Assembly: GCA_036382575.1 (NCBI GenBank)
Contig: DASVHL010000022.1
Location: 1 to 19,641, forward strand
Source: UBA6022 sp036382575
GTDB taxonomy: Bacteria; Patescibacteriota; Saccharimonadia; Saccharimonadales; Saccharimonadaceae
Reading direction: 5' to 3'
DNA length: 19,641 nucleotides
The position numbers and the translations under genes were made by a program. The notes under the pieces are model-generated. The model was not told where the DNA came from, ran no database searches, and saw nothing but the letters and a program-made list of their open reading frames with translations. Positions 7,882-14,790 of this stretch are shown in pieces (positions within the stretch are counted from its first letter, which is position 1; the number at the start of each line of letters is the position of its first letter).

Positions 7882-9162
7882 ATGAACGAAATTATCTGTC
7901 CACATTGCAAAAAGGCTTTCAAAGTTGATGAGGCTGGGTTTGCTGATATTTTAAAGCAAGTACGTGATCACGAGTTCGAGGAAGAGCTTCGCCAGCGTAG
8001 TGAAATGCTCGAGCGTGACAAACAAAATGCTATCAAACTCGCCGAAGCGAATACAAAAAATGAACTGCAGGCTGATATCTCTAAAAAGGATGCCGAAATT
8101 GCCGAACTAAAAGCTCGCGCTACTGCCAAGATCAAAGAACTTGCTGCAGAAGGTGAATTATCTGCTGCGCGCCTGGCGGCTGAAAAAGACGCCCAACTAG
8201 CGGAACTAAAAGCCAAGCTACAAGCTATCGAAACCGAAAAGCGCCTTGCGGTTACGGAAGCGGTCAACAAGGTTGAAAAAGAACGCGACGAACTGGCCAG
8301 TGAACTGCGTAGCAAAGACACCGAAAAGCAATTGCTAGAATCGTCACTAAAAGGCAAATACGAAACCGAGCTAAAATCGAAAGACGAAATGATCGCGTAT
8401 TACAAAGACATGAAAGCCAAGCTTTCCACCAAGATGGTAGGCGAGACACTCGAGCAGCACTGTGAAACTGAGTTTAATAAACTGCGCGCAACCGGCTTTC
8501 AAAATGCCTATTTTGAAAAAGATAACGACGCCCGAACCGGCAGTAAAGGTGACTATATTTACCGTGAAACCGATGATGACGGCAACGAAATTATCAGCAT
8601 CATGTTCGAGATGAAAAACGAAGGTGACGAGACCGCCACCAAACACCGCAACGAAGATTTCCTGCGCGAACTGGACAAAGACCGCACCGAGAAAAAGTGT
8701 GAATACGCCGTACTGGTATCACTACTTGAAGCCGATAGCGAACTTTACAATTCTGGCATCGTCGATGTGTCACACCGCCACGACAAGATGTATGTCATCC
8801 GCCCACAATTCTTTATCCCGATCATCACATTGCTACGTAACGCCGCGCTGAATTCGTTGAAATACAAGTCAGAACTAGCGTTAGTAAAAGCCCAAAACGT
8901 CGACATCACCAACTTTGAAAACAACATGGAAAAATTCAAAGAAGGCTTCGCCAAAAACTACGACCTCGCTAGCCGTAAATTCAAAACCGCCATCGATGAA
9001 ATCGACAAAACCATCGACCATTTGCAGAAAACAAAAGACGCGTTGCTATCATCAGAAAACAACCTACGCCTAGCCAACAACAAAGCCGAAGATCTGACAA
9101 TCAAACGCCTGACTCGCGGCAACCCAACCATGGCCGCTAAATTTGAAGACTTAAGCAAATAA
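7882..9162 (+). CDS. DUF2130-domain coiled-coil protein with PD-(D/E)XK-like core
   Basis: The 426-residue protein begins with a single 'CPHC' pair and a short 'FKVDE' segment resembling half of a zinc ribbon. A long charged coiled coil (about residues 25-190, rich in K, E and A) follows. The DUF2130 domain then includes 'GETLEQHCETEFNKLR', 'GSKGD' with D224, and E243-M-K245. The D then E-x-K arrangement resembles a PD-(D/E)XK nuclease core. After it come 'RNEDFLRELDKDR' and a helical C-terminus. The layout recalls RmuC-like proteins, but the molecular role of DUF2130 is not established. The AAAGGA is only about 3 nt from ATG, rather short. It has its own promoter after the RT gene, so it may be a separate unit at the island edge. 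Confidence 0.88.
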   Translation: MNEIICPHCKKAFKVDEAGFADILKQVRDHEFEEELRQRSEMLERDKQNAIKLAEANTKNELQADISKKDAEIAELKARATAKIKELAAEGELSAARLAAEKDAQLAELKAKLQAIETEKRLAVTEAVNKVEKERDELASELRSKDTEKQLLESSLKGKYETELKSKDEMIAYYKDMKAKLSTKMVGETLEQHCETEFNKLRATGFQNAYFEKDNDARTGSKGDYIYRETDDDGNEIISIMFEMKNEGDETATKHRNEDFLRELDKDRTEKKCEYAVLVSLLEADSELYNSGIVDVSHRHDKMYVIRPQFFIPIITLLRNAALNSLKYKSELALVKAQNVDITNFENNMEKFKEGFAKNYDLASRKFKTAIDEIDKTIDHLQKTKDALLSSENNLRLANNKAEDLTIKRLTRGNPTMAAKFEDLSK

Positions 9163-9184
9163 GATCCCGTCACCCCAGGGCATA

Positions 9185-9193
9185 TGATAGAAT
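9185..9193 (+). promoter_or_regulatory. Extended -10 promoter of the small membrane protein gene
   Basis: TGATAGAAT differs from TGnTATAAT at one base. It lies 31 nt before ATG 9225, with CGGAAAC as a weak RBS in between. No -35 is visible. Confidence 0.45.
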
Positions 9194-9224
9194 CGTTACA
9201 GTAAACAATAATTCGGAAACACCT

Positions 9225-9494
9225 ATGACAGAAACAACCACACCAACAGTAACACCTGCTCCTGCTGACAGCGATAAAAATATACGCTTAGCTGCTTATA
9301 TTTTTAACCTCGTATGCACCATCCTTGTAGGCTGGACACTAATTCCACTGGCGTGGATGATTCCTATGACCGTCATCTCATACGGCATCTACAAAGGTAC
9401 AAAAAAGAACACCGTCGCATTTGGCGTCTGTACACTTCTTTTCGTAAGCCTCGTTGGGGGTATCCTGCTACTTGTCGCTAAAAAAGACGACTAG
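9225..9494 (+). CDS. Small membrane protein, function unknown
   Basis: This is an 89-residue protein. The first 20 residues are Thr/Pro/Ala-rich and polar. Hydrophobic segments follow at about 22-37, 39-55 and 64-84, with a short basic loop ('KGTKKN') between the last two and a charged 'KKDD' end. This suggests two to three membrane helices. I do not recognise a named family. It follows the DUF2130 gene by 62 nt with its own likely promoter and is closed by a strong hairpin at 9521-9549. Confidence 0.7.
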   Translation: MTETTTPTVTPAPADSDKNIRLAAYIFNLVCTILVGWTLIPLAWMIPMTVISYGIYKGTKKNTVAFGVCTLLFVSLVGGILLLVAKKDD

Positions 9495-9520
9495 ATTCAT
9501 TGATTTGACCTGCTAGTAAA

Positions 9521-9549
9521 GAGGCCGCTATCGTAATGATAGCGGCCTC
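9521..9549. terminator. Perfect 12-bp hairpin between convergent genes, probable bidirectional terminator
   Basis: GAGGCCGCTATC and its exact reverse complement flank the loop GTAAT. On the minus strand the stem is followed by TTTACT, a short U tract. On the plus strand no U run follows. It lies between the convergent small membrane protein gene and the minus-strand gene at 9564-9965. Confidence 0.7.
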
Positions 9550-9563
9550 GCACGTAGAAAGGA

Positions 9564-9965
9564 TTAGCGTCGACGAAGGTCACGTAACCAGCGATACATC
9601 CGAATGAACGGATTGCGCGGACGCGAGCTTATGTAGACAGGATTGGGCACCTCGTTGGACCATGATGCTTCACGTGCGGCTTTTTTAGCACGCTCGCGAA
9701 GTTCAGGGTCGGTGAGATAAGATTCTACGACGTCTTTATCGAGACGGTCGTATGGATCATGTTGTGAACCAAAACCCAAATCACGGTGATTGAATGCAGC
9801 AATAAATGCCTGAGCCTCGCGACCAGATATCACTCTACCTGACGGCAAATCAATCGTGGCGTCTGGATCGAAGTGTACGTGGGACATAGTCCGGAAGAAT
9901 AGGTCATCCAAACTTTCGAGTGGTAACTCGTAGTCCTCGTCCTTTTCATCATCACTCTCGGACAT
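9564..9965 (-). CDS. Hypothetical protein (acidic N-terminus, basic C-terminus)
   Basis: This 133-residue protein is not recognised. The first 25 residues are strongly acidic. A middle part contains 'DLPSGRVISGREAQAFIAAF', and the end ('RMYRWLRDLRRR') is strongly basic and could form an amphipathic helix. No membrane segment or signal peptide is seen. ATG 9965 is preceded by AAAGGA 6 to 7 nt upstream, and a near-consensus promoter lies at 10012-10040. The shared hairpin at 9521-9549 closes it. Promoter, RBS and terminator together support a real monocistronic gene. Confidence 0.75.
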   Translation of the reverse strand: MSESDDEKDEDYELPLESLDDLFFRTMSHVHFDPDATIDLPSGRVISGREAQAFIAAFNHRDLGFGSQHDPYDRLDKDVVESYLTDPELRERAKKAAREASWSNEVPNPVYISSRPRNPFIRMYRWLRDLRRR

Positions 9966-10011
9966 GAGAATCCTTTCGATAGGTGCGAATAGCAGATATA
10001 GCTATTCTTAT

Positions 10012-10040
10012 ATTATACACTATTTTAGTTAAATTGTCTA
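10012..10040 (-). promoter_or_regulatory. Minus-strand promoter of the gene at 9564-9965
   Basis: Read on the minus strand: -35 TAGACA (10040-10035), a 17-nt spacer, then a perfect -10 TATAAT (10017-10012). The predicted start is about 40 nt before the ATG. The -35 lies next to the T tract of the preceding terminator. Confidence 0.75.
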
Positions 10041-10041
10041 C

Positions 10042-10073
10042 AAAAGGAAAAGCCCCGGCACTAGGCGCGGGGC
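10042..10073 (-). terminator. Terminator of the minus-strand gene at 10092-10613
   Basis: On the minus strand a GCCCCG/CGGGGC stem (10073-10068 with 10057-10052), with a possible inner GC pair, is followed by TTTTCCTTTTG. It lies 18 nt after the stop codon. It is a typical intrinsic terminator. Confidence 0.8.
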
Positions 10074-10091
10074 CGATCACCATCCTTTCAA

Positions 10092-10613
10092 TTATTCGGA
10101 GAAGGGTACGACTATGATTGTTCTGGTTGGATAGTCGGCACCGTGCCGAGGGCACTGCATCTGGCCATCCTGCAACTGGAGCGAACGCTCGCAAACGGCA
10201 CACACCTCAATTTCTTGTGGCCAGACAGTCTCGGGATTGGCCGAACTCCAAAAATACGCGCGTAGCTTGCTTGCAAGTTGATGTGCTGCCTGTCGCTGCA
10301 AGTCGGGCGTATTTTGTGCAGTAGCCATCACGGGGCCGCCCCACCAATGGTTCTTGATCTCGACACTCTTGTAAAATACATCTGGCCGAATACCGGTCTT
10401 ATCGATACTCGGCGTTACGATCAAGTGATTAGCGGGAAGCCAAGAGCGCTGGCCAATACGGTACACCGGACCAAGCAAGTGATTTTTTCTTTTCTCGAAT
10501 GACACACCCTTGTCGGTTACATCTTCCACGATAAGTCTTTCGAGTACGTCCATGAGCACCTCACCTTTAATCTCGTGAGGGAACTCCACGGTTTCGCTTG
10601 TAAAACTAGTCAC
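10092..10613 (-). CDS. Hypothetical protein with C-terminal CxxC...CxxH zinc-binding-like motif
   Basis: No family is recognised. I place the start at GTG 10613 because a full GGAGG lies 5 nt upstream (10623-10619), giving 173 residues. A longer version from TTG 10709 would begin inside a -35 box, and a shorter one from ATG 10553 (AAGGTGAGG upstream) is possible. The middle has 'HLLGPVYRIGQRSWLPANHLIV' style beta-rich sequence and 'VEIKNHWWGG'. Near the C-terminus 'CAVC' and, 13 residues on, 'CPRH' could bind one zinc ion. No membrane segment is seen. It has its own promoter and terminator and is divergent from the YitT gene. Confidence 0.75.
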   Translation of the reverse strand: MTSFTSETVEFPHEIKGEVLMDVLERLIVEDVTDKGVSFEKRKNHLLGPVYRIGQRSWLPANHLIVTPSIDKTGIRPDVFYKSVEIKNHWWGGPVMATAQNTPDLQRQAAHQLASKLRAYFWSSANPETVWPQEIEVCAVCERSLQLQDGQMQCPRHGADYPTRTIIVVPFSE

Positions 10614-10680
10614 AAATACCTCCGGATTGTTGGATGGTGCAGTCGTAGAACTGCAATGAGTTTCCGACGACAATAGTACT

Positions 10681-10709
10681 ATTACATCATTGATTTTAAT
10701 AATTATCAA
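10681..10709 (-). promoter_or_regulatory. Minus-strand promoter of the gene at 10092-10613
   Basis: On the minus strand TTGATA (10709-10704), a 17-nt spacer and TGTAAT (10686-10681) each match consensus at 5 of 6 positions. The predicted leader of about 60 nt contains the GGAGG site and a small TGCAG/CTGCA hairpin (10638-10655). Confidence 0.7.
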
Positions 10710-10777
10710 CAGTTTTACACCTTAGACGTAACGCGAGTTATGCTTTACAATGGAAATATAACGTAACGAAAAAAGGA

Positions 10778-11647
10778 GTGCCTATCAGCATCGACACCCT
10801 AAAACGAATCGGCTTAGTCCTCATTGGGAGTATTATTACTGCAGTTGGCCTGCAGTTTTTCTTGCTCCCGAACCATCTGCTAGATGGGGGAGTAACAGGT
10901 GTATCAATTATCGCCGCTAAACTTTCTGGCGTACCACTAGGATTATTCCTAATATTACTCAACATCCCATTTGTCATCTTGGGATATAAAAAATTCGGAA
11001 AAGCCTTTGCGTGCTATTCGATCGTCGGTATCGTCACATTAGCACTATTAACATTCGTCCATGTGCCGCACGGATTTACTGACGTACCAATCCTTGCCGC
11101 TGTCTTTGGTGGCATGATCGTCGGTATTGGCGTGGGCATTGTTGTCCGCTACGGTGGCATCATCGACGGGGCAGATACCATCGCTGTACTAATCGACCGC
11201 GAGACCGTCTTTTCGGTCAGCGAAGCAATCATGGTTATTAACGGTTTTATCATTACCATCGCCGGTTTTGTCTTTGGCTGGGAACAGGCACTCTATTCAT
11301 TAATCGCATACTTTGTCGCCCATAAAGCTATCGATGTTACCGTCGAAGGTCTCGATGAATCCCGTGCCGTCTGGGTCGTCAGCATGGATGTTCGCAATAT
11401 CGGCCGGGCAATCAACGAGCTGATCCAGGAGCCGGTTACGTATATCAAAGAGAGCAATCCAGACGACCGCGAGCCGCACGGTATTATGCTGGTCGTTATC
11501 ACTAGGCTAGAAGAGCAAAAGATCAAAATGGCCATCCGTGCTATCGATCCACGCGCCTACATCGTCATGACCAGCGCCCATGAGATAGTCGGCAAAATCT
11601 CCGAAGGTTCACTGCAGCGCAACCGCGATGCACAGCCACTAAGCTGA
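10778..11647 (+). CDS. YitT-family membrane protein (DUF161 plus DUF2179)
   Basis: The product has about 289 residues with five or six hydrophobic segments in the first 190. It includes the family-typical 'GLQFFLLPNHLLDGGVTGVS' near residue 24 and 'GGIIDGADTIAVLI' near 128. A soluble DUF2179 domain follows (about 200-280: 'RAINELIQEPVTYIKE', 'VVITRLEEQKI', 'DPRAYIVMTSAHEIVGK'). YitT proteins are widespread integral membrane proteins; their substrate is not known to me with certainty. The start is uncertain. GTG 10778 is the only standard start, but its G is part of AAAGGAG, so that site cannot serve it. The same site is ideally spaced for ATC at 10784. The gene is divergent from the zinc-motif gene. 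No hairpin follows it. Confidence 0.9.
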   Translation: MPISIDTLKRIGLVLIGSIITAVGLQFFLLPNHLLDGGVTGVSIIAAKLSGVPLGLFLILLNIPFVILGYKKFGKAFACYSIVGIVTLALLTFVHVPHGFTDVPILAAVFGGMIVGIGVGIVVRYGGIIDGADTIAVLIDRETVFSVSEAIMVINGFIITIAGFVFGWEQALYSLIAYFVAHKAIDVTVEGLDESRAVWVVSMDVRNIGRAINELIQEPVTYIKESNPDDREPHGIMLVVITRLEEQKIKMAIRAIDPRAYIVMTSAHEIVGKISEGSLQRNRDAQPLS

Positions 11648-11680
11648 GTTTTATTTTAATAAATAGTTTATTATATTAAT

Positions 11681-12793
11681 ATGAAGTTTTCGAACAAAGA
11701 TTATGCAGAGAAGTCAAAAACATTGGCTAAGTTTGGCTTAAGTCTAAATAATCTCATCGAAGAGTTGCTGTTGCGCGACAACATTCAGATTCATAGTGTC
11801 ACTCATCGCGTGAAAGACGCAAAAAGCGTACTAAGAAAGCTATCCTCTAATCCCGATAAATATAGCGGCATTACTGATTTAACCGACCTGCTAGGCATTC
11901 GCATTATTACTTATTTTCCCCAAGACGTAGATATTGTAGCGGAAGTTATGAAAAGAGAGCTGAAAATCGATACAAAGAACTCAATTGACAAAAGAAAACT
12001 TCTTGAGCCAAACCAGTTCGGTTATTTATCTCTCCATTTCGTTGCCGAGCTTAAGCCGTCCAGGGCACAGCTGGCTGAATATTCAAGATTCACAAAGATA
12101 AAATTCGAAATTCAAATTCGCTCTATACTACAACACGCCTGGGCGGAGATTGAACATGACCTGGGATATAAAGCCGAAGGCGCAGTCCCTAATGACATGA
12201 AACGCAACTTTTCTCGGCTAGCAGGCCTACTAGAACTAGCAGATGAAGAATTTGAACGAATCCGAGCAGGCTTAACAAAATATGAAGAGCATGTAGACGA
12301 AACAATTCTTGAATCTCCCGAGAAGTTGATGATCGATCAGTCGACAATAGTGGCGGCAATCACAAAGGAAAAAGCCATTCAAGAGCTTGACGAAGTTGTA
12401 GCAATGGCAGGTGGTCGCAGACTTGCCGATAACGTTGATGCGCAAATGTCAGCAAGCGAAGCACGTGAATTGCGTAACCTAGGAATAAAAGATGTTGAGC
12501 AGTTATTACAATATTCACGGAACTTAAAACCATATGTAAAACTTTTCGCCACAAAATGGCTAAGTGGAAATCGGGCGAACGAAAGAACCGAACCTTTTAG
12601 GCGAGGGATCGGACTATTTTATCTATGCTATGTGCTTTTGGCCCAGGCAGACGAAAGTACATCTTCAAGATGGAACAAGCAGCTGCAGAAAAATTACCCA
12701 GACATTCTTACACGAGTCAGCACTACATGGAAAGAAGTTGTTAATGAGCTCGGCCTACCCAAGAAAATTGCTAAAACGAAAGAATTTTCTTAA
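11681..12793 (+). CDS. Stand-alone RelA/SpoT synthetase-domain protein (small alarmone synthetase-like)
   Basis: The 370-residue protein carries a (p)ppGpp synthetase fold at about residues 30-165: 'HRVKDAKSVLRKL' with R43 and K45, 'DLLGIRIITYF' with D69 and R74, 'FGYLSLHF' with Y115, and 'FEIQIRSILQHAWAEIEHD' with E143. These are the residues expected for ATP binding, metal and GTP. There is no HD hydrolase domain and no TGS or ACT part, so it is not a long Rel. The usual 'GYRSLH' reads 'GYLSLH' here. A helical C-terminal extension of about 190 residues of unknown role follows. It probably makes an alarmone, but a toxin-like activity cannot be excluded. ATG 11681 has no Shine-Dalgarno site, only AT-rich sequence with TATTAT at 11669-11674, so it may be leaderless. 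Confidence 0.88.
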   Translation: MKFSNKDYAEKSKTLAKFGLSLNNLIEELLLRDNIQIHSVTHRVKDAKSVLRKLSSNPDKYSGITDLTDLLGIRIITYFPQDVDIVAEVMKRELKIDTKNSIDKRKLLEPNQFGYLSLHFVAELKPSRAQLAEYSRFTKIKFEIQIRSILQHAWAEIEHDLGYKAEGAVPNDMKRNFSRLAGLLELADEEFERIRAGLTKYEEHVDETILESPEKLMIDQSTIVAAITKEKAIQELDEVVAMAGGRRLADNVDAQMSASEARELRNLGIKDVEQLLQYSRNLKPYVKLFATKWLSGNRANERTEPFRRGIGLFYLCYVLLAQADESTSSRWNKQLQKNYPDILTRVSTTWKEVVNELGLPKKIAKTKEFS

Positions 12794-12825
12794 GCGGTCT
12801 CTTATTAGTTAATTTTTATCATGTA

Positions 12826-12859
12826 TAGACTAATCATATATTTTATGGTAAAATATACT
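12826..12859 (+). promoter_or_regulatory. Promoter overlapped by a perfect palindrome, upstream of the gene at 12921
   Basis: TAGACT (12826-12831), a 17-nt spacer and TAAAAT (12849-12854) form a plausible promoter, with TATACT at 12854 as an overlapping alternative -10. A perfect 9-bp inverted repeat, TATATTTTA-TGG-TAAAATATA (12837-12857), covers the spacer end and the -10, as an operator would. The leader is about 60 nt. Confidence 0.5.
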
Positions 12860-12920
12860 TAAGTACCTTGCAGGCAATCCCGCCCCAAGGACTCGTTCTT
12901 CTAGTAGGAAGGCTTACACC

Positions 12921-13655
12921 GTGGCAGATCTGTCAGAGCAATTCAATGCAGCATCTGATTGCTACATTCGTGAACGGGATGTCAATAACGCCCTCGAAAA
13001 CTTGAAAGATGGTCAACTGTGTCGCGCGCTCCATATCCTGGAGGACGCCTGTCAGCAAAAGCGGTTTTATCCGCTGATGTCGGCGGTATACCAGGAACAG
13101 CTGAGCCAAGCACTAACCCGCACACTGCGAGTTCACACTGGCACTTCGCGGCAAAAGGAAATCGTCAACCAGTTGCGTGCAGCTGGCCTGGTGGTCGCCA
13201 CTGGAAAGACACACTTTGCCGTCTTGCATGGCCTCGCCAAAACCAATCCGATTTACGAATGGCAATGGCAAGCACTCGTACAGGAGGGTAGCTTCGTCCC
13301 ACAGCTGACCAACGAGCAAATTGCTCGGCTTACCAGATTGGTACGAAACACCCCCGAGCATTTCATCTGGGGCTGGACAAACATCCTGATCTGGACCAGC
13401 TCGAGAGAAGATGTGCCATTAGCAAGCACCGGTGGTCTGCGGATTCTATGTAATCCGCTTTCAAAGGTAGAGGGCACTCCTGGCACATCTCTCAGTCTCT
13501 ATGACGTTACCGTTCATCCATTCGTCAAAGAGATGATGATCGGTGGCTCTCGCAAGATTGCCCGTGTCATACATGCTCCGGAACTAATCCATCGGCGCAT
13601 GATGACAATCAACGCCAATGACCAGATCGAAAGAGGCTACAGCCGCCTCCACTAG
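12921..13655 (+). CDS. Hypothetical protein, 244 aa
   Basis: No family is recognised. The N-terminal half is helical and rich in Gln and Ala ('FNAASDCYIRERDVNNALEN', 'CRALHILEDACQQKRFYPLM'). The second half looks mixed alpha/beta, with 'TPEHFIWGWTNILIW' and 'GGLRILCNPLSKVEG'. No signal peptide or membrane helix is seen. GTG 12921 follows GGAAGG by about 9 nt. It has its own promoter and a strong intrinsic terminator, so it is likely a real single-gene unit despite the lack of a known domain. Confidence 0.72.
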   Translation: MADLSEQFNAASDCYIRERDVNNALENLKDGQLCRALHILEDACQQKRFYPLMSAVYQEQLSQALTRTLRVHTGTSRQKEIVNQLRAAGLVVATGKTHFAVLHGLAKTNPIYEWQWQALVQEGSFVPQLTNEQIARLTRLVRNTPEHFIWGWTNILIWTSSREDVPLASTGGLRILCNPLSKVEGTPGTSLSLYDVTVHPFVKEMMIGGSRKIARVIHAPELIHRRMMTINANDQIERGYSRLH

Positions 13656-13662
13656 AAGAAAA

Positions 13663-13706
13663 GCCCCCTGTCGCTCATCACGAGCGGCGGGGGTTCTTCA
13701 TTGTTT
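13663..13706 (+). terminator. Intrinsic terminator after the gene at 12921-13655
   Basis: CCCCC (13664-13668), one bulged T, then G-T-CGCTC pair with GAGCG-G-C-GGGGG (13682-13693) around the loop ATCAC. The tail is TTCTTCATTGTTT. The stem is about 12 bp with one wobble and one bulge. Its T-rich tail runs into the -35 box of the pilin promoter. Confidence 0.8.
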
Positions 13707-13734
13707 GACGGGTATCACGCTTATCCTTTATACT
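13705..13734 (+). promoter_or_regulatory. Promoter of the pilin-like gene (leaderless type)
   Basis: TTGACG (13705-13710), an 18-nt spacer, and TATACT (13729-13734). The ATG at 13745 is 10 nt past the -10 box, so the transcript would start within a few bases of it. No Shine-Dalgarno site is present. Confidence 0.7.
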
Positions 13735-13744
13735 ACGCCTATAT

Positions 13745-14497
13745 ATGAAACGTATGCAGGCTTTAAAACAAGGATTTACCGTCGTCGAGTTGCTCGTCGT
13801 TATCGCAGTGATCGCGCTGCTCGCCACGATCGTCATCGTATCGTACGCTGGAATCCAAGAAAAAGCCGCGGGCAAGGTCCTGACGTCTGACCTCAATACC
13901 GCCCTGAAACAGCTCACGATCGATCAAGGGCGAAATGGCGGCTACCCAGCTACCTTGGCAGCTGGCAACAAGGGCAAGGGGATTGTTGCATCACCCGGCA
14001 CAACCTATACATATACTTACAATAATGCCACCAACCCGCAGACACTCTGCCTATCGGCAACTAACGGCAGCCAAGTTTATTCGGTCACTCAAAACACCGA
14101 GCCAGCACCTGGCGGCTGCACCAACTTGGCACTCAATAAAACCGCACCTGGCACCATCCTTGTCGATGGAGTACTGACGACATCACCGTATTATAGCGGT
14201 GGCACCGGCTTGCAATCAGTAACGGTCGATTTACAATCCGTTCAAAATGTCTCAGTCGTCAAAGTCTGGCACTACTGGGGTGATGGCCGCACGTATAATG
14301 CCACCAAGACGGAAGTTAGCAAAGATAATACCAACTGGACGACTGTATTTGATAGCGCCAGCGAAGGCACCTATGCCGAAAACGCTACTGGCCATACGGT
14401 AATGTTCGACACCAAACAAGTTCGCTATATTCGCGACTGGGTCAATGGATCATCGGTCAATATCTCGGCTCACTGGGTCGAAATCCAAGCCTTTTAA
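13745..14497 (+). CDS. Type IV pilin-like protein with C-terminal F5/8 type C (discoidin)-like domain
   Basis: The N-terminus is a classic class III signal: a short basic leader, then G10-F11-T-V-V-E15 and a hydrophobic helix to about residue 33. Prepilin peptidase would cut after G10, and E15 is the conserved Glu5 of the mature pilin. A pilin head region follows, with C102 and C125 placed for a disulfide-bounded loop. From about residue 126 ('NLALNKTA') to the end the sequence resembles an F5/8C or galactose-binding-like beta sandwich: 'VDGVLTT', 'VTVDLQSVQNVSVVKVWHYW', 'VSKDNTNWTTVFD', 'VRYIRDW'. The protein is 250 aa, versus roughly 120-160 for plain pilins. It is probably a surface pilin or minor pilin with an adhesive, perhaps glycan-binding, tip. 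No pilus assembly genes are nearby. ATG 13754 is an alternative start. Confidence 0.88.
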   Translation: MKRMQALKQGFTVVELLVVIAVIALLATIVIVSYAGIQEKAAGKVLTSDLNTALKQLTIDQGRNGGYPATLAAGNKGKGIVASPGTTYTYTYNNATNPQTLCLSATNGSQVYSVTQNTEPAPGGCTNLALNKTAPGTILVDGVLTTSPYYSGGTGLQSVTVDLQSVQNVSVVKVWHYWGDGRTYNATKTEVSKDNTNWTTVFDSASEGTYAENATGHTVMFDTKQVRYIRDWVNGSSVNISAHWVEIQAF

Positions 14498-14526
14498 TAA
14501 AAATAATCCGAATTCTGCTTTTGCTA

Positions 14527-14557
14527 TTGACGGCGCAACTGACCGGCGCGGTATACT
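14527..14557 (+). promoter_or_regulatory. Promoter of the non-coding leader or small RNA
   Basis: TTGACG (14527-14532), a 19-nt spacer, and TATACT (14552-14557). Transcription would start near 14564, just where the predicted closing helix begins. Confidence 0.6.
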
Positions 14558-14563
14558 AAAGAA

Positions 14564-14790
14564 GGTCATGTGAGTACTGGTGGAGAACCTTTTTACTGAC
14601 AGACTAACTAAACCAATAGTCGACATACACACTGGTCCCGTCGTAAGACAATAGACGAAGCGTCCCTGCCGAACTACATATTCAACTGCTACTTCAGGTG
14701 ATACAGCAAATGGCTGGCGGTGCCAATTTGTCTCCTCGTAGCTTACTCATAAATCCGTAGCTGACCATCTTTCTTGTTGTCAGTTTTTTT
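14564..14790 (+). ncRNA. Candidate structured leader RNA (riboswitch or attenuator-like) or independent small RNA
   Basis: The segment between the promoter and the T7 tract has nested long-range pairing. GGTCA (14564-14568) pairs with TGACC (14762-14766), and inside it TGAGTA (14571-14576) pairs with TACTCA (14744-14749), with an uneven internal loop. Local hairpins are possible, for example GACTA/TAGTC at about 14602-14621. The 3' arm of the outer helix overlaps the 5' arm of the terminator stem, so the two cannot form together. That is the layout of a transcriptional ON switch for the 83-aa gene. I could not match it to tmRNA, RNase P, SRP, 6S RNA or a known riboswitch. The pairing was found by eye only. 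Confidence 0.4.
14759..14790 (+). terminator. Terminator in the leader of the 83-aa gene
   Basis: AGCTGAC and GTCAGTT can pair (5 Watson-Crick pairs plus a wobble and an A-T pair) around a 13-nt loop, followed by a run of seven T. It is upstream of the RBS at 14821, so it would act as an attenuator or as the end of a small RNA. Confidence 0.6.

Noticed and set aside
7968..8357. 129-codon minus-strand frame inside the DUF2130 gene
   Set aside because: It is a Ser/Ala-rich mirror of the coiled-coil Lys/Glu codons and has no recognisable content.
10614..10709. N-terminal extension of the minus-strand gene from TTG 10709
   Set aside because: The stretch contains a promoter (TTGATA, 17 nt, TGTAAT), and a full GGAGG site precedes GTG 10613, so it is better read as promoter and leader.
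11645..11647. UGA recoded as glycine, as in some CPR lineages
   Set aside because: TGA ends the YitT gene and the last gene at sensible places, and no conserved glycine position is encoded by TGA.
14564..14790. tmRNA, RNase P RNA, SRP RNA or 6S RNA
   Set aside because: I found no tRNA-like ends or tag frame, no GAGGAAAGTCC-type core, no SRP apical-loop motif and no long 6S-like duplex; the length also does not fit tmRNA or RNase P.
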